From NCBI GenBank assembly GCA_928212115.1, contig CAKMRJ010005745.1, positions 106,819,936 to 106,883,935 of the forward strand: a stretch of 64,000 nt of DNA, given 5' to 3'. Positions 1 to 10,651 of the stretch are shown here, piece after piece; the first letter of the stretch is position 1; each line of letters begins with the position of its first letter. Below the pieces are notes generated by a model. It was given only the letters and a program-made list of their open reading frames with translations, ran no database searches and was not told the origin of the DNA. Source of the stretch: Lactuca virosa (taxonomy: Eukaryota; Streptophyta; Magnoliopsida; Asterales; Asteraceae). The translations under genes and the position numbers were made by a program.

Positions 1-1439
1 CCGACTAGCAATCGTAGCTCTTAAAATCCGTTGTCGAACTCTGAACAAATCAATAACGCGTCCATTAGATAAGTGATCATATATTCCTCCATTCTAGATA
101 TCTTATGGACTGAGACATGGATTACAATCATTCTCTCTGTCCATTTATTGTTTCCCGATTTCTGATTTATGACGACCACCTATTTGAACAAATCAAATCA
201 GTCCAGGCTTGGCCAAGCACTTAGGGTGTCATCACTAAATCATCGAGGAGCCCACAAATATCGCTTTTATCCCTTTAAGGGTAAAAGGAATGGATAAACT
301 TTGACTCATATGCTTGTACTAACTACTTGTTGAATTATACACAAAGGCACGTTTTATAACATCGAGTTACCAATGCATTTTCGTGCAGTCAATGTATAAC
401 AAAGTCATAGTCAACAACTCATATCTCTAGGTTTAAAGAATATAATATATTATCGTCTCATGATTCACTCGTGATACAATCCATGAAGTGATTCAAATGA
501 GCGTGGGTTTAATCTAATACTCAGAACTTATGAGCACTCATGAATGTTGCAGCAATTCTTGCTATGTCCACTACCTTGGACATCTACAAACTAGCTTCAT
601 GACAGTCTTGCCTTAATACCTACTTCCAACGTATTATCGACTGTGGATGGTTTGAATAACTTAGTCATTCGGGAAGAATGACCTAGTTATTCTGGAAGTC
701 AAAACATGCAAAGTGAAACACAAGAATAATACTAATCCTATATGGCCCCAACACTTTGAGAGTAAATAAAAACACATTTTATCTAAGCACCATATTGATT
801 ACTCATTATTCAATGTTTCGATTCATCAACTTAATACTTGAATTAAAACAATAGTCATGCCAGGCTCCAAGCATGCACACTATGTTTGTCCAAACACTAG
901 CTATGCCATACTCCAAGTATGCACACTATGTTTGTCTATGATCCTTACTTTGTGAAACATATCGATTGACAATATTTCAATGATGCTCATTTCACAATCC
1001 CAATCCCCCCTTTGTAAATGTAAGAATACCAAATTTTTGCCATTTACCGTAATCTGTTAGATTTTAAACTTATATGCAATGATCCCCTTGTAATGACTAT
1101 GCCCAAGTCCCAAAGACTTGGCAACAAACATTACAAAGTATTTCAATGGAGTGCAAACGAAGTCTCACATTCAAAGTACATTCATTTGAACACCCTTCTT
1201 GCATTAAGTTCTCTAATCTTACACAGATTCAAATAATAACTTCCACCTATGGAGACAATTCCATATTCCCATTTTGACTATCAATTCTGAACAAGAGTTG
1301 CCTCCTTTCAGAATATGTCAATATGCTCCTATCTCTATACTTCTAATTGTCCATGAGCAACCAATCTTTGGCAAACCTCAAATTGTCCTCGACAATTGCT
1401 TAATCATTTTAGTGAAATCCACTTCTATTCCTTTTTCCC

Positions 1440-1560
1440 TCCTTAATGCCCCAGGCATTTGGAAAATTTAGAAAGGATAAATATTATAGCACATATAATC
1501 GATCCTATACCCGAAGCATATGGGACACGATTCATGCTATAAAATTTTTATTTGCCATGT
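1440..1560 (-). pseudogene. copia pol relic preceding RNase H (element A)
   Basis: The reverse complement reads MNRVPYASGIGSIICAI. This matches the well-kept copia strand between reverse transcriptase and RNase H (usual form VPYASAVGSLMYAM). A related minus-strand sequence is seen in copia C near 58450-58510. Around it the frame is broken. It fixes the orientation and the position of the lost pol in element A. Confidence 0.6.
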
Positions 1561-2996
1561 TCTTAAAATTTGATTATGAGGAGGGATGCCGTAATCATAA
1601 TCGAATTTTGAGAATGCAATACATAGAATTTTCTTATGTTGAACCATTCCAACATAAAATTCGTATATATATCCTTGACTAAAGGTGACTAAAATCTCAA
1701 TCTAAGCTTTTAGAATTGAAATGAAGTATATCCTCTCCCTTAATTATAGCAAAACAACTTTTCCAACCCCTGCAACTTCAAGAATTGAAACATTGCTAAC
1801 TTGCAATACTTATCATAATTATCATGCTCTCACTAACATGATGATTATTAGCATAACACTTATGCTCCCACTAGCTTTGACATGTATCAGAAACAGTTGG
1901 ACTTCTAGAAGTCAATACTTTATTGACTTTCTTACTAAAGTTCAAATTTCTGATATGAGATTGCTTTGACAAGACTTTATCAAAATCATACACCTTTTCT
2001 TAGATAGCTCACATGTGTGTCTAAACAAATATGAAGAGGGATGCCGTAATCATAATGTTTAGACCTTTTGCCATTCTCACAAGTCAATGTTAGTGTGCCG
2101 GTTAACCACACGCGCTCCACTAATGACTTTGAGAATGCAAATATCACAATTGCTATCTACTTAAAATCTACTTAGTGAAAGCGTTTCCTCACCATCATTT
2201 TCATGAATCGGAGAGAAACCTTATGATACTTAGATTTTTATGGTGTATGTGTTCCTATCCATGTGAATTTGTCATAACCTTAATCATAAGACAATATTAG
2301 TGACAAATCCAAATTCATATGGACTTAACTTGTTCAATCTTAATTTCTTGCCACTTGGCAGCTCAAGGGCCTACCATTGCTTCCACATTGTTATGCAAAC
2401 AATTGAGAACTCATAAAACTCACAAGCATAGTCAACTTTAACTGGAATAGGCACAAAAATAAGAATATGTCAACACGATAGGTTACAAACCTCAAGTTGT
2501 GGGCTAATGATTAACAATACTCTTGATTAGTTCTTGAAACCATCTCAAGATTTTTAAAGACTCCCACTGACCTCTTGACATATAAGATTCTCTTTTGTCA
2601 ATAATCATTCCTTGACAAAAAAAATATTCAAGAGTTAGTGCGGATTCTTATCAAGTTAAACACTTCATACAATTGGTCTTAGTTGGTCTTTGTTTTGTCC
2701 AAAACATAACAACTAACCAACTTCAAATGTACAAGAATAGGAAACATCTTACTCTAGATTTGACAAGTGTTATAAACTTTCTAAAGATTATGTCACTCGA
2801 GTTACAATCTTAGAGTATGACTCTAAGATTTGATTTTTTGGAACGAAGTATGATTTATCTTTTGATTTAACCATTTCAATAATTCACGACTCCTCTCCTT
2901 AGCCAAACAAGGTGTCATTAGAGGATCAATTGTGACATGGTTTCATAATCACCAAGATAACCATAAACCAAGATACTTAAGCACTCTCCCACCTTT

Positions 2997-3611
2997 TTAG
3001 ATTGGAGAAACTTTTATCTTTCTGCCTAATTTGATTCTTCTTATCCGTCCTGCCATACATTGAAACTTTTCCAATGTTTCAGAATTACACTCAAACTTGT
3101 AAGTATAACCATATTTACTAAACTTTAGTAAATCATGACGAATAATCTTATCGACCTTTGTGGTGGACCTGACCAGCGCACAACCTAGTGTACCCAATCC
3201 TTCAATCCTTCACTTGACTCACACATACATGTGAACAAGGAATTAGTCTTAATTTCCTAAAAATGAAAATTCTCACTCATCATACAATACAACTTGCATG
3301 ATTCCAAGTTTATATCCAACTGAAACTTGGGTGATGAGAATCTTTCCTTATTTGGTAAATTATGACACTACCACAAATGAAAGAATCAAATCCATTTTCC
3401 AATATTGCTTATCAATAGAAACATATAAACAACAATTTTTTTCACAAATGCCATTGTAAGGATACTTAAAATAAATCAAAACCTTTTCTTTTATTTTAAA
3501 ACTTGCGGAAAATCTTATCCTTACAATGCAAATACATATGAAAAATATGTTGTTATCTATTCCTAAGCAATATATCATAACTCTTAAGCAGCAGCTCAAA
3601 ATTTTGATCAC
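2997..3611 (-). pseudogene. copia pre-integrase and integrase remnant (element A)
   Basis: Two minus-strand pieces match parts of a copia pol polyprotein at low similarity. At 3360-3500 the run YFKYPYNGICEKN resembles the pre-integrase segment ahead of the zinc domain. At 2997-3150 the run KFSKYGYTYKFECNSETLEK resembles the integrase core around its first strands. The first catalytic Asp is not clearly kept and the reading frame is broken between the pieces. The fit rests on order and pattern, so confidence is moderate. Confidence 0.5.
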
Positions 3612-3741
3612 CGAACCATGCGATCGAAATCCATCTTCGCGATCAGAATCAACATACTGTTTCTTTAGGTTTCCTTTGATTCTTCAAAACATCACAATGT
3701 AATTACATTACATCATGTATTAAGAATCTCCAAAAGAGACT

Positions 3742-4440
3742 TCATAGAGTTAGATAATGGACTTTAACCTGAAGCAAAGTCAAACCTTTTTTACTTTTAC
3801 CATCCTTATGAACTTTCAGGTAAATTCGGCAGCTTCGCAACCAATGCCCCTTCTTTTGGCAAAAGAAACATATGGACCTTTTGGAAATGGTACACTTGCT
3901 TGTCTCAGACTTAGCCTTTCTCTTTACCATTGGTCAAATGACTTGACCATGGCCAATCCCTTTCTACTGGGAAGAGAAAGCTTTTCTGGACTTCCAATGT
4001 CACAATTGTCAATGTCCAAATAGGTTTGGGAAGTAGATCTTCCAATCTAATTTGCTTTACCAATGCTCCAAATCATTGCTGATTTAGCAGCAGCAAGAAA
4101 ATAGGTAAGATCACTAAGGGTCATGTCGTGATCTGTCATCAGGGAGTGACTGAAGAACCAAGTCAACAACCAGCTACCTCGAGACTTCGACACCCGACTC
4201 TCCCGGCTTGTCAATATGTGACTTAACCTCCAAGATGTAAGCACGTATAGTCTTTGCTTGCCAATAGGGATTGAGTGACTTAGAACTTTTCATGTCTTGA
4301 AAAACTTGTGGGATAGGAAGAATTATTAGAGGAGGTGGAGGAAGTGAAGCATGATTTCCAGTCCCATTAATGCACAACAAAGGGATTAATCTTTCACCTT
4401 GATTGCCATGTGAGATATCATCTTCATTAGGAAGGCTTGT
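3742..4440 (-). pseudogene. copia gag remnant with zinc knuckle (element A)
   Basis: Broken reading frames on the minus strand resemble the C-terminal half of copia gag. The clearest part is near 3830-3880, where CFFCQKKGHWLRSC fits the retroviral CX2CX4HX4C zinc knuckle, followed by a lysine-rich tail. Upstream pieces (4047-4380) resemble the gag stretch that precedes the knuckle, including a run like AYILEVKSHIDK. Frames shift at least twice. Gag would package the element's RNA in a virus-like particle; this copy cannot make an intact protein. Confidence 0.7.
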
Positions 4441-6175
4441 TCCTAAAGATCTGGGAAGACCATAGTTGTCTTAACTAGAGATCTATAATGGGAGAAATTC
4501 AAGTTTAGTTGATTTAAAGTCCATACTATAACACCCAATATGAAATATTAAGGCTAGGATCCAACAACCTATTTATAACAGGAAGAGGGATGCCGTAATC
4601 CAAGCTATAAAATAGTTGAAGGTAGGTAAATGACGATTTACCAATTTCCACCATGAAAACGAAATATAATTAAGTTTTAATTGGATTTGAAACTCCTAGA
4701 TGTTTTGAGATACATTGAACTTTCAATGGCATGTTTGAATCTCGATTGTACCCTCTCAAGTTTGTGACTGGGATGCCGAGGATCACAAACAAGGTGTGAA
4801 TAACCATGCAAATTGACTTGGTACCCTCAACTTTATCACCTAATTGATGTGCCGGTTAACCACACACGCTCCACCAATCTATGATAAACTTAAGTTACCC
4901 TTCGCCACACATTGTCAGTGCCATGTTAGTGTATCGGTTAACCACACGCGCTCCACTAGCGACTTAACAAAGGTGCAAAGTGTAATTTCATGGGTTAGCA
5001 CCGTTTCACATTTTCTTAAGTAACTAAGATTGGGAATTTATAAGTGTTTAATTACTTAGTATTTATCATTATACTTTTAATGAAGGGAGAATTATAGTCC
5101 TTATCCTACCCGTTCGGCTAACGACCCTCCACCAGTCAAGGAAGCGGTGGGTGAGAGTGGACACCCATTGAACTGCCATTTTATAGGCAGTAACCTTATA
5201 CCCCCCTTATAGAACGACTTCGTGAATGAGGCCTACTAACGGTAAGATTGACTTTATCTTATACATATCTATATAATTAAAATTATAATAATAGTATAAG
5301 GGTTGAATTTTAAACTTTTAAAATTCTAGGGTTTGATTTGGAAGCTTATTCATAAGCAAAACTTTACAAATTCCAAAACTTGAGGGCAAGTATTGAAACT
5401 TTTCAAAACTCTTGGATTTTCATAACTTATGAGTTTAATTAAAGTTTTAAAAACTTTAATGAAGAGACTCTTGAACATCTATAACTTGAGGACAAGTTAT
5501 GAAGTCCATAAAACTATTTATGAGAAAAAGACTCTTCATTTTGTAACCTATGACACTTTTCTGAGTTTTAAGATTCATAAAATGTGACTTTTCATACAAC
5601 TTGAGGACAAGTTACAAAAACACATTTTATGGACTACTTTTAGATCAATTTGGATTGAAAACAACTAACACATAATTTTTCCATTAATCTAAATTAACTC
5701 ATAAAACAAGGTGACACACAAAAAACTTTTGGTAATCCATAACTTGAGGACAAGTTATGGAGTCCATACAATGTTATTAAGATCAAGAATTACACTAACA
5801 AACAATTTGCACATAATTCCTATGATCTATCAAAACTCATAAGCATGAACATTCATAATCAACAATTTTCAAGAATCATATAAACATTTATAAAACTTGA
5901 AACTTTGATTATAACTTTGAAATTGGTTTACCATAATCATTACCACATCAAAAACAGATTTTATAAGTCCAAAACAGTTTAAGGTAATGATTTTAGACCA
6001 ATTCCAGCCTTAAAAGTCGAAAATATGGTGTCAGGGGCTTCTACTCGTCGAGTGTATGAACCTACTCGACGAGTAGGATGAATTTCTTCATGGACTCGGC
6101 GAGTCCAGTGCCCAGGAAGCCAGAATTTTAGATTTTTAAGCTATTTCAGCATGTATAACTTGAAAACAAGCCTAG

Positions 6176-6187
6176 GCTCTGATACCA
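6176..6187 (-). other. Primer-binding site of copia A
   Basis: On the minus strand this reads TGGTATCAGAGC, the usual plant copia primer site complementary to the 3' end of initiator methionine tRNA. It lies one base from the inner edge of the LTR at 6189. Confidence 0.85.
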
Positions 6188-6188
6188 C

Positions 6189-6963
6189 TCTTGGGTTTTG
6201 AGCATTCTAACACTCCTATGGTGTACATGCAACCCTAAATACATTGGATCTATGTTTTCTCTATTATACATGCAAATATCAATTTTCCAAGGTATTAACC
6301 TAACTAGCATACAATCATATGTACTAGGATAACAAAACTAGATAAAATACATACCTCTTTGTTGTAGCTTGATTCCATGGAGCTTAAGAACCTAGTTCCC
6401 TAAGTGTGACACCTCAAATGGTTCACACAACACCATGAACATCTTGGAATAACCATGAGAGAGGATACTTGACTCATAGAAATCGGCTTGCCCTCTTGTG
6501 TATGCACTATTGCCCATTTCACCAACCAATGGGGTCTTTATATAGTGTGGCTATTAGGGTTACACCATGTAACTCATGACTTTATCCGTTCCTTATGCTC
6601 CATGGGTTTTAACCTCCATGGAGTATCCATGGGTCACCACATGGGATAAACCCAACATAAGGAATCATGGATCATAAGCCCACATATATAAGAATGAATG
6701 ATTTACACAATCAATCCCCATATATTTAATTAGTCTCTTTTGATCACCAAATTAATTCCAAATTAATTTTTGATCAATACTAATTAAATAATTTGATTTC
6801 ATATTAATATATTAGAACTTATAATATATTAATATGTCACAAATATCCTCTTCTCACAAAAGGTCTATCCAAATGTCTCGATGCCATGCAACCCAAATGG
6901 ACCATGCCGGGTCGGGTCAAGTATATACCAATTATAGTTATGGACTTAGACACTAATCCAACA
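6189..6963 (-). repeat. 5' LTR of copia A
   Basis: This 775-base LTR is in minus orientation. Its right edge ends CCAACA (reverse TGTTGG); the left edge is slightly mutated (TCTTGGG for TGTTGGG). It is the same family as the LTR at 7256-7971 and the solo LTR at 11151-11904, sharing blocks such as CCGACCCGGCATGGTCC and ACATGCAACCCTAAATAC. The 5-base flank on the right is TACAA; its partner would lie left of the window. Confidence 0.85.
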
Positions 6964-7254
6964 TACAAGCACTACCATATCATAAAAAAAACATTTCTAG
7001 TTATTCAAAACAGTTCGAGGTAGTGTTCCCAATCCAAACCAGGCCAAGAAACTCGAAATTATGCAAACACAGCCTTCAACTCGTTGAGTACATGAACTGG
7101 ACTCAGCGAGTTGCTCTGTTACTGAGTGGACTCGTCGAGTTTGTTCATGTACTCGACGAGTTCACCAGTTAGAGGCCAAAATTTCGACTTTTTCAGCTTT
7201 GAAAAACTAATAAGCATCAAATATAATAAAAAACAATCCTAGGCTCTGATACCA
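6964..7254 (-). mobile_element. Leader fragment and primer site of copia B
   Basis: About 290 bases of 5' leader of a second copia element are left between LTR A and LTR B. It parallels 5950-6175 of element A, including two paired palindromes of the ACTCGTCGAGT type (7078-7166) with ATGAAC or GTTCAT spacers. The primer-binding site (TGGTATCAGAGC on minus) is at 7243-7254. Element A appears to have inserted into this leader. Confidence 0.75.
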
Positions 7255-7255
7255 T

Positions 7256-7971
7256 TGTTGGGTTTTGAGCAACCCTAAATGTTTTGGATCTATGTTTTCT
7301 CTATTATACATGCATAATTTCAATTTTCCAAAGCATTGTCCTAACTTACATACAAATTGCCAAATGAATAAAACATCTAGTTAGATGACATACCTCTTTG
7401 AAGGACTTGTAGTTCTTGACCTTTGAAAGCTTGAACACCTCAAGTGTGATGCCTCTAATGGTTCACAAACACCAATATGCAAAAAGGATGACTTAAGAGA
7501 ATAAGCTACTTATCTCAAAGAGAAGGTGTAACCGATTTTGGCTCATGGAGGGTTCTACTTATAGTGTTGCACATGTTAGGGTTACACTTTGTAAACCCTA
7601 ATGACCCATGACTTTCCACATTCTCATGCTCCATGGATTTAACCTCCATGGACTATAGTTTAGACCATCTACATAATCATGGATCATTGGCCCACACTAC
7701 AAGAATTATTGATTTACATAATCAATCCCCATATATTTAATTAGTCTCTTTTGACCACAAAATTAATTCCAAATTAATTATTGATCAATACTAATTAAAT
7801 AATTTCGTATTAATATATTATACTTGTAATATATTAATAAACTATAAATAACCTTATTCTCAAAATCCATCTTATCAAATTGCACTGGTGAAGGCAACAA
7901 AAAATGATCATGCTACAATCGGGTCAAGTACATACCAGTTATAGTTATGAGCTTAGACACCAAATCCAACA
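7256..7971 (-). repeat. 5' LTR of copia B
   Basis: A 716-base LTR in minus orientation, bounded by TGTTGG on the left and CCAACA on the right, next to a primer-binding site on its left. It belongs to the same family as LTR A. The right flank AAACG would be the target-site copy; the other copy is outside the window. Confidence 0.85.
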
Positions 7972-8370
7972 AAACGTGCCTTGCACAAAAACACATAAAC
8001 CTTTAGTTTATGTCCTCGATGGTAAATCGCGCTTAGGCTAACGAGTATGGTCACACCCAACCTACTCAAAAAGTTACGCCACATCAGTTCCACTACAAAC
8101 CCACTACCAAACCACTAACCCTTGGAAATGGTTACCACTCCACATCATTTTTTTTGACATTATTAGATTAAATTAAAAAAACAATTCAAATAAAAACACA
8201 CATTAAATCAGAAACATTAAATTAAAACACATTACATTAATTTTAAAACACACAAATTTAAATCCTAAATTACTTAAAAAACATAAAAAATAAAATCCTA
8301 AACTGCTCATTTGTCCTAAATTACTTAAAAAAACATAAAACATACCAACTAAAACATAAAATATTAGAAA
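7972..8370. other. AT-rich flank, no gene seen
   Basis: The stretch is non-coding and becomes A-rich from 8150. It lies on the 3' side of the Harbinger-type ORF and may hold the end of that transposon, but I could not find a convincing terminal inverted repeat pair with the 14450-14860 side. Confidence 0.4.
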
Positions 8371-9536
8371 CTACTTTCCATATTTATCGCAAACTTGTTG
8401 TTGGATTTTGAGAAATGTCGCGAGATTTTCCGGGTCGAGATCCGGTAGGGGCTTTGTGTTTATGATTTGAAGACCGGTAAGAGCGATTTTTTGCCGATGA
8501 GCTTCCTCCGTTGATTCGTATTTTTTTTTTCCTAGAAAACTTAGAGTTTTATCTATGGATTCCACAATCCCGTCGTCGCTAGTTGCAGTTGCTTTTCCGC
8601 TTGAAGACGCCGCCCGTTTTGCTTTGTCCCTTCCCGGTGGTCGACGGAGTTGGACTTCCGGTGGACCCTCTGCATCGCCAACATCGAAATCATCATTGAG
8701 GTCTAACCCAAAACCCGTGTCCGATTCGGAAGTTCTTGGCCTTTTGTTGGAGCCAATGGTCGAGTCCGAATGCGACGTCTCCAAATTAAGAACCCATTTT
8801 GGACCGTTACGACAAACTTCCCATGCTTTTTGGTGACCGAATGGTTTACCATTGTTGGTAATTTTGAATTGGTAGCACGCGGTTGATAAAATGTCGAAGT
8901 TGTTGCAACCACTTTTATGCATATTTTTTAGATTTTCAAATATGTCGTTAAACTTTTTGCAAGCCGCGCGTAGATCACGCCATTTTTCGTTGACCACGTC
9001 GTACGACCGATCCATTTGCCTTCCAAGTAGCGCGTGAAAGTGATCAAAACACGATGCAAAAAAACTTTCTCCGGATTGCACGTCGGCTCTTCTCGAGTCA
9101 CTTGATATGAAAATCCAAGTTTTCGCTAAAGCTTCCTCATATTCTTCGTTCCAAGCCACTGCTTTCTTTTTTCCTTTTGCTTTTGGTTGCCTTCTTCGAG
9201 ATGGTTGCAGTGTTTCATGGACCCGTTCGTCATCGTTGTCGAGGTTCACAGTTTGGGATTGAGAAAATGAGACTTGAGATGATTGTGTTTGGAATTATTG
9301 AGAAGTTTGTTGTTGAAAACCTTGGATGTAACGACCCAATTTTCTGAGTAAATTTTTCATTTTAGAATGAATAAGTAAACATATTCCCATACATTAAGAA
9401 ATCCAGTTATAATTGTTTTCAAAACATAAGTCAAATACAACTTTTATTCCAAACATCAGAGTGTCCCATAGAATGTCTGTGAGAGAGTGCATGCCGTGCC
9501 ATCACGCCTTGCCCTTGCCCTTGGATTCTGAAGTAC

Positions 9537-9952
9537 CTGAAACCATAAACAAACCTGTAAGCACGAAGCTTAGTGAGTTCCCCAGAGCATACCCCACACA
9601 CAAACCACATAACATGTTAACTATAAAAGATACCTCTACATCATACACATATCAATTAGCTATAAAGCTACATCTACCACATAATGCATATCAATTAGCT
9701 ATAAAGCTTTCTCTACCATTAGCACAAAGGCTATCTCTACCCTTATCCATACATGCCATCTCTAGTTTTAGCCCTGAAGGCTATCTCTACCACTAGCCCC
9801 GAGGGCTATCTCTACCATTAGCCCTGAAGGCTATCTCTACCACATATCAATGCATAACAATGCCACACACCTCTACACAACAAGTATATCAACTATCATA
9901 AAATGGGCCGGCCTTGGTGCCTTAGACCCATTGGTATGGTGAGAAGACTAAC
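9537..9952 (-). other. Intron-like segment in LTR G1
   Basis: On the minus strand the segment starts CGAG|GTTAGT and ends TTTCAG|GTACTT, and contains the short tandem array. The same arrangement is seen in G2, G3 and G4. Splicing is inferred from conserved signals only. Confidence 0.5.
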
Positions 9953-10651
9953 CTCGAATGCAAAAGCTTCCTGAAGAAATCCTTAGCTGCTGCCCCGCCC
10001 ACTTCCTGAACCACCAATACCAATCAATATACCCAATTAGCAATTGGGTCCCATACCATAATTCTTAGTCCATGCATGGGGGTAAAATGACCATTTTACC
10101 CCTGGCCCAGTATGATCCAAAACTAAGGCCCAAATCTCGAAACAAAACCCAACACTAGGTAGGCTTTCCAAGCCCACTAGTGGTCCACTAATGGCCCAAT
10201 TTGCTCAATTGGGTCCAATCCATCTAATGGGACTTACCCTAAGCCCAAACACATTCCTGGCCCAAAACATCTGACTCCTGATGGCCCACTAAATCCCAAA
10301 GACCCAAAGTCCACTGCTTGGCCCAACCCGGGGCCCAAAACATCACAAGCCCATAACTGATGAGTACGCGGGGCGTACTCATATGTACGCTAAGCGTACT
10401 GGCTCAAGGTGGTGTACGATGCGCGTACCTGCATGTACGCCCAGTGTACTCCTCTGTTAAGCTACTTTTCCATTAAGTGCTTAATACTCGGGATTTCAAC
10501 ATCAAACTTCAGATCTAAGTCCATTAAGACGTCTTAAGGCATAAAGTTGGCAACTTTATGCGTTTGCATGGTCCTTATGGTTCCAACAACCCATTAAGAC
10601 CTTTCCAAGGGTCTTGATCCATGCATGAGGTTAGAATACTCATCAAGATTG

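Larger units (their letters stand above)
1..6188 (-). mobile_element. Degenerate Ty1/copia element A, internal region
   Basis: This is the inside of an old copia element on the minus strand. Its 5' LTR is at 6189-6963 and its 3' end lies beyond the left edge of the window. A primer-binding site abuts the LTR. Scattered coding relics follow in the expected order: gag with a zinc knuckle (3742-4440), pre-integrase and integrase (2997-3611), and a strand just before RNase H (1440-1560). The distances are too short for a full pol, so much has been deleted. The first 700 bases resemble the 3' untranslated part of copia C at 56942-57720. The stretches 1-1400 and 4500-6170 have no coding signal. The long 5' leader (4480-6170) holds ACTCGTCGAGT palindromes and a repeated GGTTAACCACACGCGCTCCA motif. 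Confidence 0.8.

Noticed and set aside
9413..9796. 127-codon plus-strand frame
   Set aside because: It is on the antisense side of LTR G1 and mostly made of its tandem array.
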